From: Hyphomicrobium_B sp001006785
Lineage (GTDB): Bacteria > Pseudomonadota > Alphaproteobacteria > Rhizobiales > Hyphomicrobiaceae
Direction: 5' to 3'
Length of the DNA stretch: 64,000 bases
NCBI RefSeq assembly: GCF_001006785.1
Contig: NZ_CDHO01000002.1
Span: 1,054,001-1,118,000, forward strand
The notes under the pieces are model-generated. The model worked only from the letters and a program-made list of their open reading frames with translations, did no database searches and had not been told where the DNA came from. Below, piece after piece: positions 1-8,871 of the stretch (its first letter is position 1; every line of letters begins with the position of its first letter). The position numbers and the translations under genes were made by a program.

Positions 1-2782
1 CCCGCTCCATGAACTGCGGGTTAGAAAGCTTCGCATCCATCTTCTTGAGGTCGCCGTCCGCCTTGTCGATCTCCTTCGCAAGACGCCGCTTCTCAGCAGC
101 CATGTCGATGATGCCTGCGAGCGGCAATGCCGCCGTCGTCTCGCCTGCAACGATCAGCGCTGCGCCTTTGGGCGCGATATCGGCGAAGTCGATACCGTCG
201 AGACGCGCCAGCCGCTTCAGCGTTTCGTCGTTGCGATGGACGCGCTCGCGCATGGCGTCGCTGGCGCCGACGATGACGAGCGGCACTTTCGCTCCGGCCG
301 GAACGCTCATTTCGGTACGCACCGAGCGCACTTCCGAAATCAGCGACACGACCCAGTTCACCTCATCGACGGCGTCGCGCTCGACAAGACCGTCAAGGTT
401 CGGCCACTCGCTGAGCACCAGAAGATCGTCACGCTTGACGCCGTGCTCGACCATGTGCGCCCAAAGCTCTTCCGTGATGAACGGCATGAACGGATGCAGC
501 ATCTTGAGGATCTGATCGAGCGTCCACGCCGTCACGGCGCGCGTCTCGGATTTCGCGTCCTCGTCATCGCCCGCAAGCAGCGGCTTGATCAGCTCGAGAT
601 ACCAATCGCAGAACTCGCCCCACACGAATTCATAGATCGCAGCGGCCGCTTCGTTGAATTTATAACCTTCGAGCGCTTCGGTAACGGCCTTCGCGGTCAG
701 TTCGGCCTCGCCGATGATCCATTTGTTGAATATCTGCGTCGCCGACTTCGGATCGAAATTGCGCTGGCGCACGCACTCGTTCATTTCCGCGAAGCGCGAG
801 GCGTTCCAGAGCTTGGTCGCGAAATTGCGATAGCCTTCAACACGCGATTTCGCGAGCTTGATGTCGCGCCCCTGCGCCGCCATCGCCGCGAGCGTGAAGC
901 GCAGCGCGTCGGCTCCGAACTCGTCAATCAGGACGAGCGGGTCCATGACGTTGCCCTTCGACTTCGACATCTTCTGCCCCTTCTCGTCGCGCACGAGGGC
1001 ATGGATGTAGACGTCCTTGAACGGCACTTCGTCCATGAAGTGCAGGCCCATCATCATCATGCGGGCGACCCAGAAGAAGATGATGTCGAAGCCGGTGACG
1101 AGCACGCTCGTCGGATAATAGCGGCCAAGCTCCGGCGTCTCGTCCGGCCAGCCCAGCGTCGAGAACGGCCACAAAGCCGATGAGAACCAGGTGTCGAGCA
1201 CGTCCTCGTCGCGCTTCAAGGCGATGCGCTCCCCTCTCCCCGTTCCTTCAACGGGGAGAGGGCTAGGGTGAGGGGCGGCTGCTTGTTCTGACGATGAAGG
1301 CTGCCCCTCACCCCAACCCTCTCCCCGCCCGCGGGGAGAGGGAGAAGACGCGTAATACGCCTGCGCCAGCGCCTGAGCTTCGTCTTCCGTCGCCGCAACG
1401 AAGTACTTGCCGTCCGGCCCATACCACGCCGGGATCTGGTGGCCCCACCACAGCTGACGCGAGATGCACCAAGGCTGGATGTTCCGCATCCACTCGAAGT
1501 AGGTCTTCTCCCAGTTCTTCGGAACGAAAACCGTCTTGCCATTCTCGACCGCCGCCATCGCGGGCTTCGCAAGCTCGGCGGCGTTGACGTACCACTGATC
1601 CGTCAGCCACGGTTCGACGACGACATTCGATCGATCGCCGTGCGGGACCGTGTGCGTCGTCGGCTCGATCTTTTCGAGCAGGCCCAGCGCATCGATATCG
1701 GCGACGACGCGCAGCCGCGCCTCGAAGCGATCGAGCCCGCGATAGGCCTCCGGCACGTCGTCGACCAGCTTGCCATACGCATCGAGCACGTTGATCTGCG
1801 CGAGATTGTGCCGCTTGCCGACATCGAAGTCGTTGAAGTCGTGCGCAGGCGTGATCTTCACCGCACCCGTTCCCTTCTCGGGATCGGAGTATTCATCCGC
1901 AACGATCGGAATCTCGCGCCCGACAAGCGGCATCTTCACTGTCGCGCCAGCCTTGATCAGCGCCGCGTAACGCTCGTCGTCGGGATGCACCGCAACGCCC
2001 GTATCGCCGAGCATCGTCTCCGGCCGCGTCGTCGCGACGACGATGTAATCCTTGTCGTAGCCAGCGACCTTCGATGCGAGCGGATAGCGGAAATGATACA
2101 TGTGCCCGCTCGGATCTTTCGCGAGCACCTTGCCGAGCGCCGCCGCATCGAACGGCTCGCCACCGTCCTTCGACCACGAGAATTTTCCGCGCGCCTCGAC
2201 CTGCACGACTTCCAGATCCGAGATCGCGGTCTGAAACTTCGGGTCCCAATTGACGAGACGCTTGTCCTTGTAGATCAGTCCCTCGTTGTAGAGCTGCACG
2301 AAGACCTTCACGACCGCCTTCGACAGCCCCTCGTCCATCGTGAAGCGTTCGCGCGACCAGTCGCATGACGCGCCGAGGCGTTTCAGCTGATTGATGATGG
2401 TGCCGCCGGATTCCTCTTTCCACGCCCAGACGCGCTTCAGGAATTCTTCGCGTCCAAGCTCCCGCCGCGACGGCTGCTTATCGGCTGCAAGCTGACGCTC
2501 GACGACCATCTGCGTCGCGATGCCGGCATGATCGGTGCCGGGCTGCCAGAGCACATCGCGGCCCCGCATGCGCTCGAAACGCACGAGGATGTCCTGCAGC
2601 GTATTGTTGAGCGCGTGCCCCATATGGAGCGAGCCGGTGACATTCGGCGGCGGGATGACGATGGAGTAGGACGCGTTCTTTCCGCCTGTAACGGCGCGAC
2701 CGGCCTTGAACGCTTCGGACTTGTCCCATTCGGAATTGATGCGCGGCTCGATTTCGGCCGGGCGGAACGTTTTTTCAAGCAT
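1..2782 (-). CDS. valS: Valyl-tRNA synthetase (3' end outside window)
   Basis: Class I aminoacyl-tRNA synthetase that charges tRNA-Val in the cytoplasm. The minus-strand frame is open from the ATG at 2782 to the window edge, about 927 codons. The HIGH-type motif HMGH lies at residues 53-56 after PPPNVTG, the signature DEDVLDTWFSS follows near residue 523, and KMSKS is near residue 604. The last residues in the window (KLSNPQFMER) belong to the C-terminal coiled-coil arm, so only a few tens of codons are missing. Odd feature: residues about 481-518, just before DEDVLDTW, are encoded by a pair of inverted palindromic repeats (1231-1342) and read as a low-complexity Ser/Pro/Gly/Arg/Glu stretch absent from ordinary ValS. 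The frame is intact, so the gene is probably functional. Start chosen because the protein begins with the typical MLEKTFRP. Confidence 0.96.
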   Translation of the reverse strand, partial: MLEKTFRPAEIEPRINSEWDKSEAFKAGRAVTGGKNASYSIVIPPPNVTGSLHMGHALNNTLQDILVRFERMRGRDVLWQPGTDHAGIATQMVVERQLAADKQPSRRELGREEFLKRVWAWKEESGGTIINQLKRLGASCDWSRERFTMDEGLSKAVVKVFVQLYNEGLIYKDKRLVNWDPKFQTAISDLEVVQVEARGKFSWSKDGGEPFDAAALGKVLAKDPSGHMYHFRYPLASKVAGYDKDYIVVATTRPETMLGDTGVAVHPDDERYAALIKAGATVKMPLVGREIPIVADEYSDPEKGTGAVKITPAHDFNDFDVGKRHNLAQINVLDAYGKLVDDVPEAYRGLDRFEARLRVVADIDALGLLEKIEPTTHTVPHGDRSNVVVEPWLTDQWYVNAAELAKPAMAAVENGKTVFVPKNWEKTYFEWMRNIQPWCISRQLWWGHQIPAWYGPDGKYFVAATEDEAQALAQAYYASSPSPRGRGEGWGEGQPSSSEQAAAPHPSPLPVEGTGRGERIALKRDEDVLDTWFSSALWPFSTLGWPDETPELGRYYPTSVLVTGFDIIFFWVARMMMMGLHFMDEVPFKDVYIHALVRDEKGQKMSKSKGNVMDPLVLIDEFGADALRFTLAAMAAQGRDIKLAKSRVEGYRNFATKLWNASRFAEMNECVRQRNFDPKSATQIFNKWIIGEAELTAKAVTEALEGYKFNEAAAAIYEFVWGEFCDWYLELIKPLLAGDDEDAKSETRAVTAWTLDQILKMLHPFMPFITEELWAHMVEHGVKRDDLLVLSEWPNLDGLVERDAVDEVNWVVSLISEVRSVRTEMSVPAGAKVPLVIVGASDAMRERVHRNDETLKRLARLDGIDFADIAPKGAALIVAGETTAALPLAGIIDMAAEKRRLAKEIDKADGDLKKMDAKLSNPQFMER
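1231..1342. repeat. Paired inverted palindromic repeats inside valS
   Basis: Two copies of one GC-rich repeat lie head to head. The left copy (1231-1276) is a hairpin CCCTCTCCCCGTT/AACGGGGAGAGGG followed by GGTGAGGGGC. The right copy (1303-1342) begins GCCCCTCACCC and ends with hairpin CTCTCCCCG/CGGGGAGAG. A 26-base spacer separates them. The arrangement resembles a REP doublet, but it sits inside the valS reading frame, which it does not interrupt. A relative of the same repeat occurs at 62911-62962, and shorter relatives at 51683-51705 and 51836-51880. Confidence 0.9.
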
Positions 2783-2903
2783 CTGAGAGGGTGTCGTTTC
2801 CAACCGCGGTTGTTCGACACCGGTGGTAAGGCTGACATTCGTACGCTGTCAACCTTGCCACCCTCTTCGACGCATGCAGGTGCCGGATTCCGGCGCGTTG
2901 CAA

Positions 2904-3596
2904 TCAGCGCTTGCCGGTTTCGTCCCGCAGCGCCTTTTCGACAATTTTAGGCATATTCTCGGTCAGCCACTGACGCAGGATCGGCCGCAGAAGCTGCGCT
3001 GCCGCATCCTCGACGCCGCCGTTGGCGAAATTGCCGCCATCGGGAAGCCGGGGCGGTTCGGGCACGTAGGCCCTCTGCGCTGGCTGAGGAGCGGGCTCCG
3101 GTTCAGGCTGCGGCGTAGGCGCCGTGAACGTCATGCGGCTCATACGCGTGTCAAAAAACGACGGCATGATGCGCTTGACGTCTTCGTTCTGCGGTGCGGA
3201 CTGGGTGGCGGCCTGTGCCGGTTCTTTGACGGTGTCGAGCGCGACCGGCGGCGGCGGCTCGATCATGCGCCCGTGGATCGGCTCGAAGGGGATGACAGTC
3301 CGCGCAGTGCGGCGGCCCCACTCGCTTTCCTGCGCATGCTGCGCGTTCGTGCCGAGAGCTTCACTGAGGCGACCCAGCAAATTCGGCCGCTCGGCCTGAG
3401 GTTGCGCCGGAGCCTTGAAAATAGCCGGCAACTCGAATTCCAATGCCTCGTCGGCAATATTTCCGCGACCTCTTAGTGTCGTCACGCGCGCCTCCCGCCT
3501 GTCTGCGTCGAACCCTGGCGATCGATCGGCGATACTCGTGCGGATCGATGCAAGTATGTCTTCGACGTCGTTTCTTGCTCCATTCATCATGTTCAT
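2904..3596 (-). CDS. Short PopZ-family (DUF2497) protein
   Basis: A 230-residue paralogue of the polar organizer PopZ encoded next door. The N-terminus has the short amphipathic helix VEDILASIRTSI used by PopZ to bind clients. A Pro-rich disordered linker of about 140 residues follows. The C-terminus ends with the oligomerization helices (AAAQLLRPILRQWLTENM, then PKIVEKAL). The ATG at 3596 is preferred over longer upstream starts because GAGAGGA lies just before it and the conserved helix starts at residue 9. The gene lies between popZ and valS on the same strand. Family knowledge: PopZ forms a polar scaffold that anchors the chromosome origin and recruits cell-cycle regulators. Whether this shorter version builds its own assembly or co-assembles with the larger one cannot be seen here. 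Confidence 0.85.
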   Translation of the reverse strand: MNMMNGARNDVEDILASIRTSIADRSPGFDADRREARVTTLRGRGNIADEALEFELPAIFKAPAQPQAERPNLLGRLSEALGTNAQHAQESEWGRRTARTVIPFEPIHGRMIEPPPPVALDTVKEPAQAATQSAPQNEDVKRIMPSFFDTRMSRMTFTAPTPQPEPEPAPQPAQRAYVPEPPRLPDGGNFANGGVEDAAAQLLRPILRQWLTENMPKIVEKALRDETGKR

Positions 3597-3848
3597 GACG
3601 CTTCCTCTCTGCGTACGAATACGAATTCGCAGAACCGCGTCGGCACCCCGTTGCCCCTCCGGTTCGTCCTGTCTGGAAAGAAAGCGCCGCGCACTCCGAT
3701 CGCAGCTCAGCCCCCCAGTGACGTCACGAGCGGACCGCATCACCAACTGGTGACTTGGCGTCGCCCGCCTGAGACAAATTGCTAAGGCCCACTCGCGGCA
3801 ACCGTGTGGCGGAAGTCACGATCAAGGAAAATTTGCTGCAGATACAAA

Positions 3849-3872
3849 AAAAGCGGAGATACCTCCGCTTTT
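3849..3872 (-). terminator. Rho-independent terminator of popZ
   Basis: A 10-bp perfect stem (AAAAGCGGAG/CTCCGCTTTT) with a 4-base loop lies about 30 bases past the popZ stop. Read on the minus strand the stem runs into a T tract (the A run at 3846-3852 on the plus strand). It should separate popZ from the downstream shorter paralogue. Confidence 0.8.
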
Positions 3873-3901
3873 GCTCATGCTCTGCATTGAAATTCAGATC
3901 G

Positions 3902-5398
3902 TTAGTCGCGGCTGTTCTTGTGCCCTGGCAACAGTCGCTCGGTCATTTCACGACGAAGTGCGCGCTCCACGATCTTTGGCATATTTTCGGCAAGCCACGT
4001 CTTGAGCAGCGGGCGCAAAAGGTCTGCGACCGCGTCTTCCATCGTACGATCGCCGCCGATGACCGGCTCGGCTTCGACGTCGAGCGGCGGCAGGGCCGAC
4101 AGCGGCGGCACATGCGCCGGCTGCAGTCTGTTGTCGAGCGGCGGGCGTGCCGGTTCGGCTGGCGTCTCAACGCTTCTTGGAAGAGCGCGGAACGGAAACG
4201 GATCCGCGTCCGGCTCTGCAGGCTTGCTGTGCGCCGGAGCGGCAGGCTTGAACGAGTCTGACAGCGGCTCGAGCGTACGATGCGGCCCAAGCGTCGCCGA
4301 AACGCTCGGCACGGCGAAGGTCTGCGGACGTGCAGCAGCGGGCGCTGGCTGAGGCTCCGCCATTCTCGGCGCCGATGTGGGTGTCGGTGCTGCCGCTGGA
4401 CGCGCCGTTTCCTGCACAACGGGCGAGCCATTGGCTTTCGGCCAACCTTGTGCAGCGGGCGATGGCCGGGAGTCAGGTTGCTGCGGCACGCTAGCGCGCA
4501 GAGGCGCCTGCGGCGGATCAATCGAAATTTGCTGCTCTGCCGGTTTCTCGTTCAGCGCACGCGGCAGGAAGGGCGATGGACCGAGATCGAACGCGAAAGG
4601 ATCGGCGACGGCAGGCGTTTCCGGCGTCTCGACACGTGCAGCAGCTGGCGGCGAAACGATGCTCGCTGCCGCACCATTGACTTTGGTTGCAGGCTCCGCG
4701 GGCTTTGGCGGCGCGACTGCCGGACCAGGCGCCACCCTCGCGGCAGCGTCGAGCGTCGGCGTATTCTTCCAATCCTGACGTTCGTCAGCCTCGCGCAACG
4801 CTTTGAGATCCTCGCCGAGGAGCTCGACGAGTTGCGCATCGATCAGCTGTGCTTCCGATGAAGTTTCGACCGTCGCCGATTTGTGCTCGGCCTCGACGAT
4901 CGCCTGGACCTCTGCCGCAATCGATGCGTCGGCAGGCTTTTCCGTCTCCGGCTTGATCGACGGAGCTTGCGTCTTCTCGGGCTCAGAAGATTTGATCGCG
5001 ACGGCAGCCTGCGGCTCAACGGATTTAGGTTCGACCTTCACGGCTGCCGGAACTGGTGCAGGCGCCGCTTTCGCAGCGCTGCCCCCGCTCGCCGACTTCG
5101 AAGCGGATTCAGGCGTGACCGGATCTTGCGGCGGCGTTACTGGCGTGAAAAAGCGCTGTTCGCCCGGCTCATCCGCCGGAGACGAAGATTTCATGAAAGC
5201 TTCGCGCGACATGAACCCGCGCTGTTGCGGCGCCGCGGGCCTCACGCCTGCGTTGGGACGGACAGGCGATTGTGGTGCGCGCGATGGCGCCGGAGGCGGC
5301 ACGGTCCTCGAACCCGACGTGTCTTCCGCGATGATCTTGCGGATCGAAGCAAGGATCTCCTCCATGCTCGGTTCGACGTTGGGCTCAAATCTCGACAT
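3902..5398 (-). CDS. popZ: Polar organizing protein PopZ (DUF2497)
   Basis: A 498-residue PopZ-family protein. Residues 1-25 carry the conserved client-binding helix (MEEILASIRKIIAEDTSG). Residues about 30-430 are a long disordered Pro/Ala/Glu-rich spacer, and the last 60 residues form the oligomerization region (VEDAVADLLRPLLKTWLAEN, then MPKIVERALRREM). Caulobacter PopZ is about 177 residues, but rhizobial members have much longer spacers. Role by family: a polar hub that tethers ParB/parS and organises cell-cycle regulators at the growing pole, relevant in a polarly growing or budding bacterium. It sits downstream of a tolC-like gene and upstream of a second, shorter PopZ-like gene and valS. 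AAGGT lies upstream of the ATG, and its own terminator follows at 3849-3872. Confidence 0.9.
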   Translation of the reverse strand: MSRFEPNVEPSMEEILASIRKIIAEDTSGSRTVPPPAPSRAPQSPVRPNAGVRPAAPQQRGFMSREAFMKSSSPADEPGEQRFFTPVTPPQDPVTPESASKSASGGSAAKAAPAPVPAAVKVEPKSVEPQAAVAIKSSEPEKTQAPSIKPETEKPADASIAAEVQAIVEAEHKSATVETSSEAQLIDAQLVELLGEDLKALREADERQDWKNTPTLDAAARVAPGPAVAPPKPAEPATKVNGAAASIVSPPAAARVETPETPAVADPFAFDLGPSPFLPRALNEKPAEQQISIDPPQAPLRASVPQQPDSRPSPAAQGWPKANGSPVVQETARPAAAPTPTSAPRMAEPQPAPAAARPQTFAVPSVSATLGPHRTLEPLSDSFKPAAPAHSKPAEPDADPFPFRALPRSVETPAEPARPPLDNRLQPAHVPPLSALPPLDVEAEPVIGGDRTMEDAVADLLRPLLKTWLAENMPKIVERALRREMTERLLPGHKNSRD

Positions 5399-5683
5399 AC
5401 TCGTACCTTCTCGCGACGGCGACGCCAGGCTGAGAGACCGTGAACTTTCACGGATTTAGCGAAGTTCCGGCCCTCATACCGATCGGATAATCTGCTCCGA
5501 TGACAAATATGGTGGCAGGTTGCGCAGCGCCCGGCAACGATCCCGGTATTAGTTATCCCCGGAGCGCGGCACTCTCAAGGCAGCGACCGCACACAATCGC
5601 TGCGAAACGTCCCAAAACGAGCCAAATTGCGCTGCCCAGAGGCCGCCAGCCGACGAGCATGGAGGGTCCGCGATCGCGCAAGC

Positions 5684-7159
5684 CTACTTCAGTGGCTTGC
5701 CGTCCTCGCCGACGTCGATGTGCTCACGACGGCCATCGTCATGCGTGATGTCGATGCCCCACCATTTCCGGCGCACTTCTTCGTAGTGCACTTCGGGGTG
5801 ATAAACTTCGGTCGCAGCGCCGACCTCGGACACGCTGAGACGGCCGATGGATGACACCAGCGTATACGACGCCACGAGAATGTTGCGCTTCGTCGTCTCG
5901 AGATTGACCTGGGACTGCAACAGTTCCTGTTGCGCGTTCAAAACGTCGAGCAATGTCCGCTGCCCGACGCGCTCTTCTTCTTTGACGCCTTCGAGAGCCG
6001 TCGTGTTCGCCGTGATGGACGCGCGATCGGATTCCGACTGGGCTTTAAAGCCTTGCAGCTGCGCCCACGCTTGAACGACCTGCGACTGCGTCAGCGAGCG
6101 TGCTTCCTCGATCTGCTGCAAAAGCGAAATGTGCGTATGCTTGGCCTGCCGTAGCCGCGCGTAAACTTCGCCGCCCGCCGGATAGATCGGAACGTTGACA
6201 CGGCCGACGACGGAGGCCGTGCTGCCCCGGTCGATGAGTTCCGAACTGTCGAAGCTGTCCGTCCAGTTGGCTTCAAGCTGCGCCTGCGGAAGCAGTTCGC
6301 CGCGAATCTGATCGACGCTGAACCGGCCAGCCTGCTCCGAGTAGAGCGCCTGGACGACCTGTGGATTTTCTTTGGTCCCGATCGCGATGGCGTCGGTGAC
6401 GCTGCGAGGAACGAGCTTCGTATTCGGATTGGGTTCAATCAAATTCGACGGCGGATGTCCGACGACCTGCTCGAAGATGGCGCGACTGGACTTCAGGTTT
6501 GCGCGCGCCTGATCGAGATCCGACTGCCCCGCTGCACGCCGGGCCTGAGCCTGCGCAACGTCGGTCTTCGTCACTTCGCCGACGTTGAAGCGATCCTGCG
6601 TCGCCTTCAGTTCGGCGTCGAGGAACTTCAAGTTGTTCTCGTTGAGCTTGACGATCGCCTGATCGCGCACGACGTCGCCGTAGGCCGTGACGGCATCCAG
6701 CAGAACCTGCTGTTCCGTATTGCGCAGCGTTTCACGCCCGGCCCGGTCCGTCGCCTCCGCCGCATTCACGGCATTGGTGACTTGAAAGCCCGTAAAGACG
6801 GGTTGAACCAGATCAACGCCGTAACCGCGCGGAGACGACACGTTGTTGGTATTGCCTAGCGGAGACTTGGCCCACGTTCCCTGGCGGCCGACGCTGGCGG
6901 AAAGATTGATATCGGGACGATAGCCGGAATTCGCACGCGCAATGTCTTCGTCGCGCGCTCTCTGCCGGGCGCGTTCCGCATCGAGCGTCGGGCTGTATTG
7001 ATATGCGGCTGAGAGAGCATCGACGAGCGTCTCGGCCGATCCCGATGTTGGGATCGCGAAAACCCCGGCCAGAGCCAGCAGAGCCGAGATCGCGCAGCGT
7101 GACCTAAGCCGCGCGCGCAGTCGTGACGGTTGAGCTTGCGCTATCATCGACAATTGCAT
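5684..7159 (-). CDS. tolC: TolC family outer membrane efflux protein
   Basis: A 491-residue outer-membrane channel of the TolC type, the exit duct for RND pumps and type I secretion. The first 43 residues are a Sec signal peptide ending near SGSAE. The mature part has two repeated helical halves: ETLVDALSAAYQYSPTLDAER near residue 45, then internal repeats with the usual TolC spacing and the late motif LLDVLNAQQELLQSQVNLET. The length matches TolC. It lies between popZ and the pcm-like gene on the same strand, the common Hyphomicrobiales arrangement. The only RND pump in this window (18.9-23.3 kb) has no outer-membrane gene of its own, so this could serve it, but that is inference. A second ATG four codons downstream is an equally possible start. 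Confidence 0.93.
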   Translation of the reverse strand: MQLSMIAQAQPSRLRARLRSRCAISALLALAGVFAIPTSGSAETLVDALSAAYQYSPTLDAERARQRARDEDIARANSGYRPDINLSASVGRQGTWAKSPLGNTNNVSSPRGYGVDLVQPVFTGFQVTNAVNAAEATDRAGRETLRNTEQQVLLDAVTAYGDVVRDQAIVKLNENNLKFLDAELKATQDRFNVGEVTKTDVAQAQARRAAGQSDLDQARANLKSSRAIFEQVVGHPPSNLIEPNPNTKLVPRSVTDAIAIGTKENPQVVQALYSEQAGRFSVDQIRGELLPQAQLEANWTDSFDSSELIDRGSTASVVGRVNVPIYPAGGEVYARLRQAKHTHISLLQQIEEARSLTQSQVVQAWAQLQGFKAQSESDRASITANTTALEGVKEEERVGQRTLLDVLNAQQELLQSQVNLETTKRNILVASYTLVSSIGRLSVSEVGAATEVYHPEVHYEEVRRKWWGIDITHDDGRREHIDVGEDGKPLK

Positions 7160-7461
7160 GAACCCATTCTGGCGTTCGCGGCCCCGAACTAGCGAACGCT
7201 CCCCATCAGAAATGCAGAAACGTCATTTACCCGATTCGCTTCGAGTGGCTTTCACTAAGGCGAAGCGTTCGCGCAACAACGTACCGGATAACTTGGGTCG
7301 CCACGTCTATCCGTCTAGCATTTATTAATATTTTCGTGCCGAGCGTGGCGCGAAACACACTCTCCGCGCGAACTTCGAGTTTAGAAAGCAGGACGCAAAA
7401 ACGCCGGCGCGGCGATGGAACCGTCGCGTTCAACACGTCAGCGAATGAGAGCAGACCGGAT
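7160..7461. other. Intergenic region between pcm-like gene and tolC
   Basis: 302 bases holding the tolC upstream region. Small open frames occur, but none has a convincing ribosome binding site or recognizable product, and I see no strong hairpin or repeat. Confidence 0.5.
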
Positions 7462-8118
7462 TTAGAAAACGAAAGCAGGCTTCGCGGATTCAAAGCCCGT
7501 CAGCAGCGGCGCAGCCGTCTGAAACGCGTCGCGGCGAACGAAAAATTCGCCCGTCTTCTGCAGCAGAAACGCATGGCCGAGCCCGCGCTCGACTTCGATC
7601 GCAACGAGACGGCCGCCGTCTGACAGCTGTGCTTTGACTGCATCGGGAATTGCTTCGACGCCGCCCTCGACGATAATGACGTCATAGGGTGACTGAGCTT
7701 TCCACCCTTCCGACAGTGCGCCGGCGACCGCCGTGACGTTGTCGACGGAAACGCTGCGGCAAGCATCCGTGACAGACGTTGCAGTCTCTCTATCTGGCAG
7801 CAACGCGACGACGGATTTCGCAATCTGCGCGACGATTGCCGCCGCGTATCCGGCATATCCGCCGATAACGAGGACCGAGTCGGCGGGATCGATATCGGCG
7901 AGTTGCACGAGCCTCGCGAGAACGGTCGGCGGCAACATCACAGCATCAGGCCCCACGTGGAGCGCTTCATCGCTATAGGCAAGTTTCGCCAGGCTCGAGG
8001 GCACGAACGCCTCGCGGGGAATCGCGCTCATCGCGGCCGTCACGCGCCGATCCGTCACGTCGCTCGGGCGAATTTGGCTCTCAACCATGTTTTTGCGTTG
8101 TAAAGCGATGTCTGCCAT
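7462..8118 (-). CDS. Protein-L-isoaspartate O-methyltransferase family protein
   Basis: A 218-residue member of the PCMT family, which repairs isoaspartyl damage using S-adenosylmethionine. Visible family features are the N-terminal RKNMVESQIRPSDVTDRRV, then AMSAIPREAFVP, and the later acidic strand YDVIIVEGGVE. The SAM-binding loop reads VIGGYAGYAAA, whereas the family consensus is closer to xIGxGSGYxxA, so the glycine pattern is altered. Length and location upstream of tolC match the divergent rhizobial pcm paralogue. It may be a repair enzyme with a relaxed loop or a repurposed methyltransferase fold; catalysis is not certain. Confidence 0.85.
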   Translation of the reverse strand: MADIALQRKNMVESQIRPSDVTDRRVTAAMSAIPREAFVPSSLAKLAYSDEALHVGPDAVMLPPTVLARLVQLADIDPADSVLVIGGYAGYAAAIVAQIAKSVVALLPDRETATSVTDACRSVSVDNVTAVAGALSEGWKAQSPYDVIIVEGGVEAIPDAVKAQLSDGGRLVAIEVERGLGHAFLLQKTGEFFVRRDAFQTAAPLLTGFESAKPAFVF

Positions 8119-8362
8119 TGCCGTCCCCAGCTAAGAGAGCCTGTTGTTACCCGGCTGACGCCGAAACGAAGGCCGCGAATTCGAGACCTGTTCTATACGC
8201 GAGCAAAGCGCGCGGCGCGACTGGAAAGCCGTCGCATGGATAGGCAAATGCCGTTACGACTTGTAAGGTGTCGCCGCTCTATGTTAGACGGCCGTTCGCT
8301 TCGGTAAATCGACTTGATTTCCGCAAAACGACGAAGGCGGCTCGCCGCTGACTGAGCGTTGA

Positions 8363-8436
8363 GGCCACGTGGCGGAGTGGTGACGCAGCGGACTGCAAAT
8401 CCGCGTACCCCGGTTCAATTCCGGGCGTGGCCTCCA
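8363..8436 (+). tRNA. tRNA-Cys (GCA)
   Basis: 74 bases including the encoded CCA. The acceptor stem GGCCACG pairs with CGTGGCC, the D arm is GGCGGAGTGG, the anticodon loop CTGCAAA gives GCA, and the T arm is CCCGGTTCAATTCCGGG. Discriminator base T. It stands alone with no integrase-like gene nearby. Confidence 0.97.
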
Positions 8437-8660
8437 ATCTTCCAAAAAACACATCCTGCCCAGACCCACCCGTGCGGAAATCCGGTGCAATTGCGCGCCG
8501 GAATCACTGCTGGGACGGGTGGTCGCAGTTGCCGCATCGGCACTGAAATGCGATCACGTCGTGCGCTTCTGCCCGGGCGCGTGAAGAAAGAGAATAAAGG
8601 GCCTCGCCAGAGACGAAACGTTCTGCTATGCGGAGCGCTCTCCGGCATTTTGCACGGCAT

Positions 8661-8735
8661 TCCGCGGTAGCTCAGTGGTAGAGCGTCCGACTGTTAATCG
8701 GATGGTCGTAGGTTCGAATCCTACCCGCGGAGCCA
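8661..8735 (+). tRNA. tRNA-Asn (GTT)
   Basis: 75 bases with encoded CCA. The acceptor stem TCCGCGG pairs with CCGCGGA, the D arm is GCTCAGTGGTAGAGC, the anticodon loop CTGTTAA gives GTT, and the T arm is GTAGGTTCGAATCCTAC. It lies about 225 bases after tRNA-Cys on the same strand; the spacer holds nothing recognizable. Confidence 0.97.
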
Positions 8736-8871
8736 TGATGCAATGCCGGAACATTCCCAAATTCGCATCAGGCTGAGTTTGCGCATGACCTCGCGCAGTT
8801 TCGCTCAATAATCGGCGTCTGATGGCTTAAGATGGCTGCACGACGCCGTCGTTTTTCGCTCTGGTCCGTGC

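Noticed and set aside
1227..1610. Possible valS pseudogene or frameshift at the repeats
   Set aside because: The minus-strand frame was translated through the repeats and continues without stop into DEDVLDTWFSS and KMSKS, so the gene is intact.
8363..8735. tRNA pair as an integration site for a genomic island
   Set aside because: No integrase, no direct repeat of a tRNA 3' end and no compositional shift follows.
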